45,347 nucleotides of DNA from Planctomycetota bacterium (GCA_028280785.1 JANQLF010000014.1:1-45347); one strand, 5' to 3'; shown: positions 8,967 to 18,726, counted from the stretch's first letter. Notes: a model not told the origin generated them from the letters alone. Numbers and translations are program-made.

Positions 8967-10706
8967 ATGCGCCTGTTTGCGATTTGCCTAATCTGTTTGC
9001 CAATGCTCCTACCAGGAGCGGACCTGCTCAGTGATTTGAGCAGCAAGGGTTTCTCAGAAACAAACAAAGCCATCGGTTTGATCAAAACATCAAAGGAAGC
9101 GATAACGCGACGTACTGCCTTCGGATTTCTGGCTCAAGCAAGCCATGCGCAGATTGATAAATCGTTAATAGAGGCCGCTTTAAAACAAAGCAAATACCCC
9201 AATGAATTTGACAAGACGGCGAGCTTGATCGCCTTATCGCCCAATCGTGATCAATGGTGCGAGGCCTTATTTAAAATAAAAGCAGGCCAAGAATTGGCTG
9301 CGGCCGTTCAAGCGGCATCTGCTATTATGCAATTGATTGGTCAAGAAAAAGCGGCGCGGATGCCAGCACCAAAAGCACCTGAAGGTGATGATGGAGCCAA
9401 GAAGAAAAAAAAGAAAAACAAAAAAGGTAAATCATTTTCTGGGAAAATAAATGCAGCCTTGGTGCTACGGATGCTCGAATCCAAATCGAGCGCTGTTCGT
9501 GAATATGCAGCCATTGCTGCAGCTTATCAACCAGACGCCAGTCTCGATGCAGCGGTCGCTGCTTTAGAAAATAAAAGTGGCGTTATCGCTGGCGCACAAC
9601 TACTGTATCAGGCAAACAATGGTAAGGCATTGGACGCGGCCTTATTAGAGAAAGCATTAGGTAAAGTCGGCAAGCAACCGAAGTCCATGCGTACACCAAA
9701 TGCAGATGTGATGTATAATGTCATTCGCACCCCAGTATTGGCACTCGCCTGTGAAGCACTTGGTGTGCAAGGCAAGGCCGTACAGATGGAAGCATTGCAT
9801 GAAGCACTGTATCATGGTGATGTTCGTGTGGAAATAGAAGCAGCAAAAGCTATGGGTCGCATTGCTGATCCAAGCAGTGTCGATGTTTTATTAGATAAAG
9901 TCGAAGAACGTAAAGGCCGTACCTGGCCGGTCATGATTCAAGCTTTTGATTCGCTGGGTTTAATTCCGGATAAAAAATCAGTTCAACCACTGATCCATTT
10001 ACTAGGAAAAGAAACCGGTCGTTTACGTATGGATATCACCTACGCATTGAATTCGATCAAAGGGGAGAAGGCTCATTATCAAAATGCCAAGCAATGGCAG
10101 AACTGGTGGAATGAGGCAGAGAAAGATTTCCAGGTTGATTTAGAAAAGACCAAAGCATTTCGATCAGCCTATTTACCAATTGATATGTTCGTGCCAGTTA
10201 ATGGTGAATTCTACGGCTTACCGATTTTTTCAGATCGACTGTGCTTTGTTGTTGATACATCGAATAGTATGCGCGGTCAAAAAATAGAAAATTTACGCGA
10301 GCAAGCCACGATGTCGATCGAAGGTTTAAATAAAGTTGTGTATTTTAACATGGTAGATTTTGGTGGTAAAGTTGAAATTTATTATGGCGGTGAACTGTGT
10401 CAGGATAAAAAAGGACTGATTAAATATGTATCAGAAATGGATTTAAGTTGGGCAACGCGTTCGATCGATTCAATGGAAGCCGGTATGGAAATAGGCCCTG
10501 TTGACACCATTTACTTTTTATCTGATGGGGCTCCTTACGAAACGCAGATAAAAGATTGGGGTGATATTCACGCCTCTATCGACTTTATTAATCGCTACCG
10601 ACCAATTGCGATGTTTACCGTGAGCTTTTCTGCGGGTAAGGCTAATGCTGTACAAATGGAACGCTTAGCCCGTTGGAATAGCGGACGTAGTCACGAAATC
10701 GAATAG
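8967..10706 (+). CDS. Secreted HEAT-repeat protein with C-terminal von Willebrand A domain
   Basis: The 579-residue protein starts with a signal peptide (MRLFAICLICLPMLLPGA). An alpha-helical HEAT-like region follows (about 30-380, for example GDVRVEIEAAKAMGRIADPSS and VQPLIHLLGKETG), then a VWA domain (about 420-579). The MIDAS metal-site motif DTSNS is at residues 430-434, and FLSDGAP supplies the later Asp. A lysine-rich linker (KKKKKKNKKGK near residue 145) splits the helical part; its DNA is a poly-A tract prone to slippage. VWA domains bind a divalent metal and protein partners, and HEAT repeats are scaffolds, so this is probably a periplasmic adhesion or assembly protein rather than an enzyme. 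AGGAG lies upstream of the ATG. Confidence 0.8.
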   Translation: MRLFAICLICLPMLLPGADLLSDLSSKGFSETNKAIGLIKTSKEAITRRTAFGFLAQASHAQIDKSLIEAALKQSKYPNEFDKTASLIALSPNRDQWCEALFKIKAGQELAAAVQAASAIMQLIGQEKAARMPAPKAPEGDDGAKKKKKKNKKGKSFSGKINAALVLRMLESKSSAVREYAAIAAAYQPDASLDAAVAALENKSGVIAGAQLLYQANNGKALDAALLEKALGKVGKQPKSMRTPNADVMYNVIRTPVLALACEALGVQGKAVQMEALHEALYHGDVRVEIEAAKAMGRIADPSSVDVLLDKVEERKGRTWPVMIQAFDSLGLIPDKKSVQPLIHLLGKETGRLRMDITYALNSIKGEKAHYQNAKQWQNWWNEAEKDFQVDLEKTKAFRSAYLPIDMFVPVNGEFYGLPIFSDRLCFVVDTSNSMRGQKIENLREQATMSIEGLNKVVYFNMVDFGGKVEIYYGGELCQDKKGLIKYVSEMDLSWATRSIDSMEAGMEIGPVDTIYFLSDGAPYETQIKDWGDIHASIDFINRYRPIAMFTVSFSAGKANAVQMERLARWNSGRSHEIE

Positions 10707-10722
10707 CAAGCAAATAGAATAA

Positions 10723-11436
10723 CTAGGAAGGAACGATAGGTAGGTCCATGAGGATACAGCCTGCCTTGCGTTTCCAGCGCTCCGACATCAGGGTGAGTTC
10801 GCTAAACCACGCCTCTGCAGTTTCGCAACAAGCAATTTTTCCAAGTGCCTTGTCACGTTCGAGTAGTTTATCCCAGTACGTGTCATCATGTAAATGATGT
10901 TGGTGTGCGTAGCATTGTTGTTTTTTGTGCTCAATAACTGCGCTGGTGTTAACGAAAATATTTGGGTTAAAAGCGTTGTGCGATTCACCGATGGTAATAT
11001 TGGTGTAAAATTCAGTCTCCCAAAAGCGCTTTGCCAGATACAGCGCATGGCGAGCAATTTGAAAGCAAGCGGCGTGGTCTGGTTTTTCGTACGGACCCAT
11101 GGTAAAGACGGCGACAGGTTCCATTTCTTTAATTAAATCACTGATTTTTTCGATAATATCTTTGTTGGCAAAAATATGCCCATCCGGTTGATGGAAAAAT
11201 GTTAATTCAGCATCAATTAATGCAGCGGAGGCAACTTCTTCGGCTTCGCGTTGATCACCGAGCTCTTTGCTCGGAAGTGGAGGACTGGGATCCTTGCCAT
11301 TATAGCCGCGCTCACCACTCGATAGGCAGTAGCTATGTATTTTATAATTCTCCATCAGTAAACGCGCTGTGCCGCCCATGTTAAAGGCAACATCATCAGG
11401 GTGAGCCGTGATAAATAAGACAGGTGGCTTGCTCAT
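10723..11436 (-). CDS. PIG-L/LmbE-family deacetylase
   Basis: This 237-residue protein has the zinc-binding AHPDD motif at residues 11-15, followed by a typical GGT turn and SSGERG. A KPDHAACFQIARHAL segment supplies the third metal-ligand His. PIG-L proteins remove N-acetyl groups from GlcNAc-type sugars or glycoconjugates. I place the start at ATG 11436 because it overlaps the stop of the upstream transporter gene as ATGA and the protein begins at the conserved core (MSKPPVLFITAHPDD). The coupling suggests it acts with the MFS-HEAT protein on the same compound. Whether the substrate is a small amino-sugar or a lipid-linked one cannot be told. Confidence 0.85.
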   Translation of the reverse strand: MSKPPVLFITAHPDDVAFNMGGTARLLMENYKIHSYCLSSGERGYNGKDPSPPLPSKELGDQREAEEVASAALIDAELTFFHQPDGHIFANKDIIEKISDLIKEMEPVAVFTMGPYEKPDHAACFQIARHALYLAKRFWETEFYTNITIGESHNAFNPNIFVNTSAVIEHKKQQCYAHQHHLHDDTYWDKLLERDKALGKIACCETAEAWFSELTLMSERWKRKAGCILMDLPIVPS

Positions 11437-13553
11437 TGGGGATCGCCTTCTTGTGACCAAATATAGATGAGTAACTGAAGCAACATATCAAGCGAATGAC
11501 GAACGGGCCACAGTTTTATTTGTGGATAGGATGTTATAAACTTATCGGGATCTTTATGCGCCGACCAATTCTCCAAGCGCTCTTGCCAGATGTCGGGATA
11601 CACATTGGCCATTTCACGTAAGACATCATCGACGCCTTCACCATCACCCTCATTTTCAAGCTGTAAGAACATCGCCATGCTTTGTTGGCGATTCAAGGTA
11701 TCAGCCCATTGCAGTGATAAGGTAGTGAGCCAGCGTCTATCTGTTTCGCCTTGACCCTCTTCGATAAGTATTGTTTTTAAGAGTTCTTGCTGTTTGTTCT
11801 CTGACAGGCCGATAACTATTTCATGTCGCTGACGATAATCGTCGGTTTTTTTGTAATGTTCTAAAACCTTATCGTAGTCGATTGGTGCATTAAGACGTAA
11901 TAATGATTTTATAGCTGAGCTGACCAGGCGTTCGTTTTCTTCTTCTAATAGTTGATTGAGGGTCTCTATGTTTTCTTCATCCTGGGAAAGACCAAGTGCA
12001 GTAATGGCCTCATGGCGAATAGGTGAAAACGGATCAAGTGCTTCTTTGCGTACAATGGGATAGGCTTTTTTATAGGGACGTTCAAATAAACTATAATACG
12101 CAGCGAGGCGGTCGGTCATATGATTTGACTGCAAAAATTTTAATAAACTTTCTCGTGTAGCTGGTGTGTCGGTTAAGAGTGCATTTTCTATTTGCCTTAC
12201 ACGGTGTCGTGAATACTCGGCTTTTTCTTGGCTCACTCGTTGGGTGACGTACATTGATTGGATATTACTTGGTTTGAGCTGTAAAAGCTCCGATAAGATT
12301 TCTGGATCACTGTTGCTACGGCGTACAACGGCCCAGATACAAATGCCAATGCACAATAAGACCCAGGGAATATAGGCAAAGGTGTAGGGATTAGTGAAGT
12401 AATCTCCACACAACCAGCGCAGTAAAGCAATGAGGCCAAGGGCACAAACAGCCGAGAGTGTTACGTTTAATAAAAAGATAATATTAACTTCCAAGCGTAA
12501 ATTATCTGGCAAACGTGCGTTGGACATCGCAGAGAGAACAGTAGCTGATAATGCCAACATGGTGGTGGCACCGATATAGAGTAGAGAAGCTAAAATGTCT
12601 TGGGTATCAGTTGGTAAGTATTGAATAAGCAACCAGCCTAAACCGCAGACGGCTAATAATGCGTGTGTAATAAATAATAAAGCACGGAACGATACACGGT
12701 CGCCAAGCAAGGAAACTAAACTGGCCATGGCAAAGGCACCGACGACTCCAGCCAGAGTGAGAGCAAACACAGAACCAGGGCTAAATTCAAGCGGTCCCTT
12801 TATATGGGAAAGTTGATAAGCCGCAGCAATAGCTAAAGCAACTTGTAAAAAGCCAACGTAGATGACATCACGATTATCAGCACGACTGCGCACATAATGA
12901 AAGGCACGAGCCAAAGAAACGATGCCACGACCATCGAGTGTACCAGTTTTTGGAATTTTAAGATATTTAAGCGATGTGATAACATTAAATATAAGGGCAA
13001 TAAATAATAAAAACATGTAAGCATATTCTTCATTACCAAAAAGGTCTTTGTTCTCTAAAACTATATATGAAACAATAGTCGTAATAAGAACTCCAAAGTA
13101 CCAGCGACTCCATATTTTTGCAATGAAACTTGTTAATTCATTGCTGCGATTAAGTGTTTTGAAAATTGGAGATGCGGCAGCCGCACCGGTTGATCGAAGA
13201 ATCATAAACCCATACAATAAAATAATTAAAACAGTTACTTTAGTTTGATTGTCATCGATAAATGGAAGGAGCAGTAGTCCGCCGCCACAGAACGATCGCA
13301 GTAACCATGCATAACCAAGAATATTGGTAAAGTCGACACGGTTTAAAAATAAAGGAGGAATGAGTGCGCCGATACTGGTTATATAAATAGCGGCATAGAT
13401 CAGCCCCATGGAAAAGTCACTCGCCCCATAAAAGAGGGCTAAAAGACTGACCAAGGGTCCCATGATAAGACCACCACCAATCGGGTTGATGGTGGCCGTA
13501 GTAATCACTTGTTTTTGTCCGCGAATTTGTTGTTCGCGGGTGATGGCGGTCAT
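11433..13553 (-). CDS. MFS-like transporter fused to C-terminal HEAT repeats
   Basis: Residues 20-425 of this 706-residue protein contain about twelve hydrophobic segments (for example GGGLIMGPLVSLLALFYGAS, VTVLIILLYGFMIL, WVLLCIGICIWAVV), consistent with a major-facilitator fold. After a charged stretch, residues 440-706 are soluble and helical with HEAT-like repeats (LDPFSPIRHEAITALGLSQD, EEENERLVSSAIKSLLRL). A transporter with a cytoplasmic or periplasmic HEAT tail is unusual; the tail may tether it to a partner. The PIG-L gene overlaps its stop by four bases and the Gfo/Idh/MocA gene lies 84 bases upstream, suggesting import and processing of a sugar derivative. The substrate is unknown. 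Confidence 0.7.
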   Translation of the reverse strand: MTAITREQQIRGQKQVITTATINPIGGGLIMGPLVSLLALFYGASDFSMGLIYAAIYITSIGALIPPLFLNRVDFTNILGYAWLLRSFCGGGLLLLPFIDDNQTKVTVLIILLYGFMILRSTGAAAASPIFKTLNRSNELTSFIAKIWSRWYFGVLITTIVSYIVLENKDLFGNEEYAYMFLLFIALIFNVITSLKYLKIPKTGTLDGRGIVSLARAFHYVRSRADNRDVIYVGFLQVALAIAAAYQLSHIKGPLEFSPGSVFALTLAGVVGAFAMASLVSLLGDRVSFRALLFITHALLAVCGLGWLLIQYLPTDTQDILASLLYIGATTMLALSATVLSAMSNARLPDNLRLEVNIIFLLNVTLSAVCALGLIALLRWLCGDYFTNPYTFAYIPWVLLCIGICIWAVVRRSNSDPEILSELLQLKPSNIQSMYVTQRVSQEKAEYSRHRVRQIENALLTDTPATRESLLKFLQSNHMTDRLAAYYSLFERPYKKAYPIVRKEALDPFSPIRHEAITALGLSQDEENIETLNQLLEEENERLVSSAIKSLLRLNAPIDYDKVLEHYKKTDDYRQRHEIVIGLSENKQQELLKTILIEEGQGETDRRWLTTLSLQWADTLNRQQSMAMFLQLENEGDGEGVDDVLREMANVYPDIWQERLENWSAHKDPDKFITSYPQIKLWPVRHSLDMLLQLLIYIWSQEGDPQ

Positions 13554-13637
13554 GCTTAAAATACTGAGCCCACGGACATGCTGGCAAGGCCGCCGTCTAT
13601 ATAATTATCAATCAGTGCTGTTTAAAAGCGGTGTATA

Positions 13638-14609
13638 TTATTCGATTTTGACAGGTTGGCCTGATGCAACGCTGTCGAGTGTACGCTCGATAATCAACGT
13701 GATATCGCGGCCCCATTTGGCATCGGTTTCTGCTGCTGCTTTGCCTTCGATGGCATCGAGCCAGTTACCGAAATTGTCAAAGTCAGCAACTTTTTCGAGT
13801 TCTTCATGACCTTCTGGGCTTTCCCAATGCGCTTCGCCGCCCCAGTTACGGTCACTGACCGATGCTTTGGTACCGACGATGCCTTTACTGTAATTACCGA
13901 TCGGTGCGCATTGTGAGCCTTCGATAGTACCAGTAGCACCATTAGCGAATGTGTAGGTGATCCATAGGTGATCGTTGTCGCGTGGATCTTGGCGTTTAAC
14001 AGCGTAGCTTTTTGCGTAAACTTCAGTTGGCATGCCCGCAATATTACACATCCAATCAATTTCATGAGTTAATAGTTCTGCAATGACACCACCGCTTTTC
14101 TGAAAATCACCACGCCAACTACGTTGATCAGTCATGTTGGCATAGAGATTACACAGACGACGTGACCAGATGCTAATTAAATCACCAGTGTCGCGTTCTT
14201 CAAAAACAGTTTTGAGCGTGCGTGGGGTGGTGGCAAAGCGTACTTGAAAGCCGACGTAGGATTGAACACCTGCTTTAGTAATAGCATCGACAATAGCATC
14301 GGCTTCTGCTAAATTCATAGCCATTGGTTTTTCAATAAATACATGTTTACCAGCTTCAGCAGAAGCGATGGCCTGTTCAGCATGTAAAAAATTTGGTGAG
14401 GCAATCATGATGGCATCACTGTGCTCAAATAAATCTTTAAAATCACTAACAATATGATCAACGCCGCCGAGTTCTTCAGCAGCTTTTTCTGCATTTTCAG
14501 TCATTGGGTCTGCAATGCCGCTACAAACACAACGCCCTTCATGTGCTAATAATTTTTTCATGTTGCCGAGACCGCGAGGTCCTGCGCCGATGAGTCCGAT
14601 GCGAATCAT
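13638..14609 (-). CDS. Gfo/Idh/MocA-family NAD(P)-dependent oxidoreductase
   Basis: The 323-residue protein has an N-terminal Rossmann fold (IRIGLIGAGPRGLGN) and the family EKP motif (HVFIEKPMAMNLAEAD, near residue 95). Its C-terminal alpha/beta domain includes GGVIAELLTHEIDWMCNIAG, where the His is in the position of the usual catalytic residue. Members oxidise or reduce sugars, inositols or sugar acids, or act in related glycoside chemistry. AAGGGG precedes the ATG. It is the second gene of a minus-strand run with a membrane protein upstream and the MFS-HEAT/PIG-L pair downstream, which points to sugar metabolism. The substrate is not predictable. Confidence 0.88.
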   Translation of the reverse strand: MIRIGLIGAGPRGLGNMKKLLAHEGRCVCSGIADPMTENAEKAAEELGGVDHIVSDFKDLFEHSDAIMIASPNFLHAEQAIASAEAGKHVFIEKPMAMNLAEADAIVDAITKAGVQSYVGFQVRFATTPRTLKTVFEERDTGDLISIWSRRLCNLYANMTDQRSWRGDFQKSGGVIAELLTHEIDWMCNIAGMPTEVYAKSYAVKRQDPRDNDHLWITYTFANGATGTIEGSQCAPIGNYSKGIVGTKASVSDRNWGGEAHWESPEGHEELEKVADFDNFGNWLDAIEGKAAAETDAKWGRDITLIIERTLDSVASGQPVKIE

Positions 14610-14635
14610 ATTGTTCCCCTTAAGTGGATAGGTAT

Positions 14636-16567
14636 TTAAGGGATATATTTAATGTCGTCAACGAACTGCTGGTGATAACCGCTGTTATTCACTTCATTAC
14701 AACGAATTATTTGAACCATATGTTTGTGGAAATCTGGCTTAATTGTTAATAAATTTCTATCGTTGGTGTAAAAGCCAGCTAAGGAGCCATCAGATGTCAT
14801 TAAAAAATCACCAAATCGAATCGGTTGATTCGCCGGTGTTTTCATATCAACAGCAATGCCACCTTTAGAAACTATATAATCCTTTGCACTAAAGCCTTTT
14901 ATATGATCGTGGCCTTGCATAAAATACAGCGGTGGTTTTTCTTTGAATGCATCAAGTGAAAGTGGTGCTTTCGCTTCCTGATGTTGAATAACATCATTAA
15001 GTGGGATGGCACAAAGAAGTGGATACGGTTTATATACATGTATGCGATCTGGTGTTGGTGCACTAGCAGGATTATCGCCGCGCTTGCTGATTATATAACT
15101 GACTTTGCTGATCTCACCGTCCTGTATTTCAGGCCAATCAAAACCAATATCCTTGCGGGCGCAAAAAATCCATTGGCTGCCATCGGATGAACGAATAATT
15201 GGGGCAATGCTTTGTCGCCTGAAATGATCGTTTGGATCAACCGTATCATCTTCTTGTAAATGCGTACGTATTTCGCGAATATAGTCACGTGCTTGGGCAT
15301 AGGCATTTTTAGCTTGTGGATTATTAAATAATACCGTAATCGGATCGTAAAAGAGAGTTAGCAGTGCGGCAATTAAACAGCAGACCAAGAAAATAACAGG
15401 CAGCATAATGACGCGTCTGACGCCAGCGCCGATTAATAAGGGCAGACGTAAGAGTCTAAAAAATGGCGTGCAAGCAATAATAAGTCCAATACACACAACG
15501 ATGATAATATTTCTGACCCAAATGACTTTACGACCATAGGTAGCCAACGCTTCGTTATAACCCCACTTGGTATTCTTGTATCCGATTTTAGTTAGCCGCG
15601 TTAATAATTTAGGATTCTTTGCTAACCATTTAATCCCCGGTGGGCCTTTGCGGATAACGGTATAAATGGCATCACAACCTTTTTGACCACCTTTATTGAG
15701 TAGCTTAAATAAATTTTTAAATTGCTTGCCGGTATGTGAGCACACGGCAAACATCCTATTCATTTGTTTAGCGGTCTGTGGACCATGATCCATAATTTTA
15801 TTTAAGGTGCGTAATTGATCGATGCTGTCACTATGTTTGAGCATCAATTTGAATTGCGACCAACTTTTACATTTACCGCCTAAATCCCAAATGGGTTTCA
15901 TGGTGTCAATCAATGCTTGTTGGGTTTTTGGTCCAGGTGCGTTTTTATAATTGGACGCGGCATTGCTAAGTTGTTTAACGATCGGCTCTGAGATGCTTTG
16001 TGATTTGCGTGCTGCTTTAATCATAGACACCGCTGGATCGGCGGGGGGCCATGCGGTTGTGGCAATACCAACAGCACTCAGCGTCAATATCAGTTCATCA
16101 CCATCATCTTTAACCAAGCCGTGAACGATTAAATCGCGAACATCACCAACGACAAAAAAATCGGCGACGGTCGAGCCAGCCATCGATTCCCAGGAATCAA
16201 TTTCACCGGTGACCACACCACGTCCGACGTTCCACAAACGCCCGTCAATGGAGGCCTCATCATTTAAGGTCGTTGTATATTCTTTTAGAAGTTGTTTATG
16301 CAGTGGTCGACTGTCAGCCATGCTTGGACTGCGTTGTTCTTGTTCGTCATGTTCACCTGTTTCAACAGCAAAATGTAAGACGCTTATGGCACTTTCACGA
16401 TTACCGTCTTCCCACAATTTTTCAGCAATACGTGACATATCAGCATCAGGAAGCGCATTAAATTCATCATCGATTGGCGGGACATAATCAGTGGGTAAGG
16501 CGAGCATGTAAATGAGCACCACGCTGCTGAAAAGGATTATCAAGGAACGAATAGTTAAGCCAATCAT
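14636..16567 (-). CDS. Large membrane protein of unknown function
   Basis: I do not recognise this 643-residue protein. It has an N-terminal membrane segment (IRSLIILFSSVVLIYMLALP, residues 6-25) and a mostly helical charged region to about residue 335. Two or three further hydrophobic segments follow (VRNIIIVVCIGLIIACTPFF and RRVIMLPVIFLVCCLIAALL, about 350-415). A C-terminal domain of about 220 residues (rich in beta-type patterns, for example SSDGSQWIFCARKDIGF) follows. Topology suggests two soluble domains on either side of a membrane hairpin. It is 26 bases upstream of the oxidoreductase gene and is probably its operon partner. No clear ribosome site precedes the ATG. Confidence 0.65.
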   Translation of the reverse strand: MIGLTIRSLIILFSSVVLIYMLALPTDYVPPIDDEFNALPDADMSRIAEKLWEDGNRESAISVLHFAVETGEHDEQEQRSPSMADSRPLHKQLLKEYTTTLNDEASIDGRLWNVGRGVVTGEIDSWESMAGSTVADFFVVGDVRDLIVHGLVKDDGDELILTLSAVGIATTAWPPADPAVSMIKAARKSQSISEPIVKQLSNAASNYKNAPGPKTQQALIDTMKPIWDLGGKCKSWSQFKLMLKHSDSIDQLRTLNKIMDHGPQTAKQMNRMFAVCSHTGKQFKNLFKLLNKGGQKGCDAIYTVIRKGPPGIKWLAKNPKLLTRLTKIGYKNTKWGYNEALATYGRKVIWVRNIIIVVCIGLIIACTPFFRLLRLPLLIGAGVRRVIMLPVIFLVCCLIAALLTLFYDPITVLFNNPQAKNAYAQARDYIREIRTHLQEDDTVDPNDHFRRQSIAPIIRSSDGSQWIFCARKDIGFDWPEIQDGEISKVSYIISKRGDNPASAPTPDRIHVYKPYPLLCAIPLNDVIQHQEAKAPLSLDAFKEKPPLYFMQGHDHIKGFSAKDYIVSKGGIAVDMKTPANQPIRFGDFLMTSDGSLAGFYTNDRNLLTIKPDFHKHMVQIIRCNEVNNSGYHQQFVDDIKYIP

Positions 16568-16621
16568 TGTTGTATTGAGTGAGTTTAGCGAATTTCGTCG
16601 ATTAGGCTAGCCTAGTCCAAG

Positions 16622-16649
16622 AAAAAACCCGCTTGCAGTACAAGCGGGT
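16622..16649 (-). terminator. Intrinsic terminator of the pseudopilin/SUMF1 operon
   Basis: Read on the minus strand, CCCGCTTG (16641-16648), a five-base loop and CAAGCGGG (16628-16635) form a perfect 8-bp GC-rich stem. Six T follow (16622-16627). It lies 25 bases after the stop of the SUMF1-domain gene, as expected for a rho-independent terminator closing the seven-gene transcript that begins near 25624. Confidence 0.92.
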
Positions 16650-16673
16650 GATTGATGAAAAAAGTGAAAGACT

Positions 16674-18716
16674 TTATTCCGGGACGATAAAGCGGAAACC
16701 AATGGTTGGCCGACGTGCATCTGGTTTTACCGGTAGACGGAAGGCGCTGCGACATTTTTCAGCAGGTGATTGCCACGAGCCACCGCGCACAGCGACATAA
16801 GGCTTGGTTGCGGCGAATGCAGTACTTTGGTCATAGGTGCCAACACCATCCCAGCGGGTTAATGCGTTGGTGCTGTTTCCCGGTATGCACCATTCAGCAA
16901 TATTTCCGTGCATGTTGGCAATGCCGAGGCGATTGCGTAACGCATAGGTGCCTTGTTTATCAACTAAATTCGCTGCATAATCAATTTCAATTTTATAAGT
17001 AAATTTACTCAGGTTCCAATTAACATAGGCATAATTAGCATTGCTTTTCGCGCGTTCGACGCACGCAGCTAATTGCTCATCAGCATCCTGTCTAAACGTG
17101 GTGCGTGGTGAATTCGGATCACCGGGGTTCGCTCGCAATGGTAAATTGGCAATGGTATCGGCTAGCTGTTGATCGGCGTCTTGGAAAAACTTTTGCTCAT
17201 CAGGTAATGGTGACTGAATGTAAATACCGCGCTGATCAAATTCGACCAACTTATGGTAAACAATACCGCCACCTGGTTCGGTGACGCCGTCGGGCATGGT
17301 GCCGTCGGTAATACGGCGAAATGTATCAATGGCGTCTGGATCGTGTGAATAAACACCATTCGCATCAACACCTACATAGAGACCTTTGACTAAATGCGCT
17401 AAATGATCGGCGTCACTAGCAAATTCATGGGCTGGACCGACATCGCGATTATGTTGATCAGCTTCTTGTAAAATAGTTGGCGTTACATTATTAATGGTTG
17501 TCGGCATAACGGTGAAATATCCTGATACGCCATCACTGTGGGTAACGTTGGCAATATACATAACGGGTTTGTACCATAATTTATAACGGCTATCAAAATT
17601 AGCTTCAACTTGGGCTATGCCTTTAAATGGTTGCGTAGCTATGATGGCTGGATCAGAAGGGTCATTAAGTGGATTACCACCAGACATAATAAATTCGACA
17701 GTGTAAATTTCACTTTGCCAGTTGCCGGCAACAAAGACATTTTTATTAGTTAATGTATAAGGTGGCGCAGTGCCGTTGGTGCGACCATTAACATCATCAT
17801 TTCGTTTCTGGAAATAACTATCTAAGTCAGCATCATCAACTGGGGTAGGTGGCGTTGTGTTCGTGCCGACCATCCATTCAGGACCGCCAAGACTGTAGCC
17901 CGTTTCCGTATTAAAAGCGGTATCGCGACTGCCACGGCATGCGTATTCCCATTCTGCTTCATTAGGTAAGCGTGCGGTCGTGCCAATGGCTCCTGTTAAA
18001 TTGGTGCAAAATTGAAGGGCATCGGCATAGGTGGCATACATCAACGGTTGTCCAAAGCCGGTAAAATCAACATTATTCACCGCATGTTCATCGTCGGTTA
18101 AATACGCATTAATGTCAGCATTTAAGGAACCTGCTGCTTTACTGCCAATGCTATCCGTGACTAAGGCTTTCCACATTTCTTGATTACATTCATCGGCTGC
18201 AATCCAATAATTACCAGCTAAAGTGACGGTGTCCTTCTTTTCATTTTTATGTCGGTGTGCCTCATATTTTGGACTGCCAATATCAACCGTCGCTGGCATG
18301 ACACCACTGCCAGGTCGTACATAGACCATGCGCATAATTGCATAGCCATCAGCTTCGGTAAGTACGGCACCATTTCTAACGATTTCCAGTTCTGCAGGAT
18401 TATCTACTTTAGGACGTAAGTGAATGGTTGCGCTCGCACCATTCCAAATGGCAGGATCATTATTATTGGTTATTAAAGTACCATTAAAGAAAACAATGTG
18501 GGTAAACCAAGAGCCACCAACTACTGCTGGTGTATTGTCAGATTTTTCATACCAGTGACATTTTTTAGTCGCATCAGTAATACCTGCATTGTCATTGGCA
18601 TCAGCTGGAATATAGACACCCCAACTTGGTCCAGGGAGAGGCTCCGCGTAATTAACCGCAGCTGCATGAGCATAAACAGCGAAGCAGCTGAGAAAAATCA
18701 AAGAAATGAGGCGCAT
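16674..18716 (-). CDS. Secreted SUMF1/FGE-like domain protein
   Basis: The 680-residue protein carries the SUMF1 (formylglycine-generating-enzyme-like) fold. Its signature pieces are RLPNEAEWEYACRGS, NMHGNIAEWC and the C-terminal VAVRGGSW, CRSAFR and RRPTIGFRF. Long insertions separate the pieces and make it more than twice the usual domain length. The start is ATG 18716, preceded by AAGGAG and opening a signal peptide (MRLISLIFLSCFAVYAHA); the longer upstream reading overlaps the pseudopilin gene. The segment after GGSW has one Cys where true formylglycine-generating enzymes carry a catalytic Cys pair, so sulfatase activation is doubtful. A binding or structural role is more likely. It is the last gene of the pseudopilin operon, 10 bases after the GspK-like gene, so it may be a substrate or accessory of that apparatus. 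Confidence 0.8.
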   Translation of the reverse strand: MRLISLIFLSCFAVYAHAAAVNYAEPLPGPSWGVYIPADANDNAGITDATKKCHWYEKSDNTPAVVGGSWFTHIVFFNGTLITNNNDPAIWNGASATIHLRPKVDNPAELEIVRNGAVLTEADGYAIMRMVYVRPGSGVMPATVDIGSPKYEAHRHKNEKKDTVTLAGNYWIAADECNQEMWKALVTDSIGSKAAGSLNADINAYLTDDEHAVNNVDFTGFGQPLMYATYADALQFCTNLTGAIGTTARLPNEAEWEYACRGSRDTAFNTETGYSLGGPEWMVGTNTTPPTPVDDADLDSYFQKRNDDVNGRTNGTAPPYTLTNKNVFVAGNWQSEIYTVEFIMSGGNPLNDPSDPAIIATQPFKGIAQVEANFDSRYKLWYKPVMYIANVTHSDGVSGYFTVMPTTINNVTPTILQEADQHNRDVGPAHEFASDADHLAHLVKGLYVGVDANGVYSHDPDAIDTFRRITDGTMPDGVTEPGGGIVYHKLVEFDQRGIYIQSPLPDEQKFFQDADQQLADTIANLPLRANPGDPNSPRTTFRQDADEQLAACVERAKSNANYAYVNWNLSKFTYKIEIDYAANLVDKQGTYALRNRLGIANMHGNIAEWCIPGNSTNALTRWDGVGTYDQSTAFAATKPYVAVRGGSWQSPAEKCRSAFRLPVKPDARRPTIGFRFIVPE

Positions 18717-18726
18717 GGTGTGCTCC

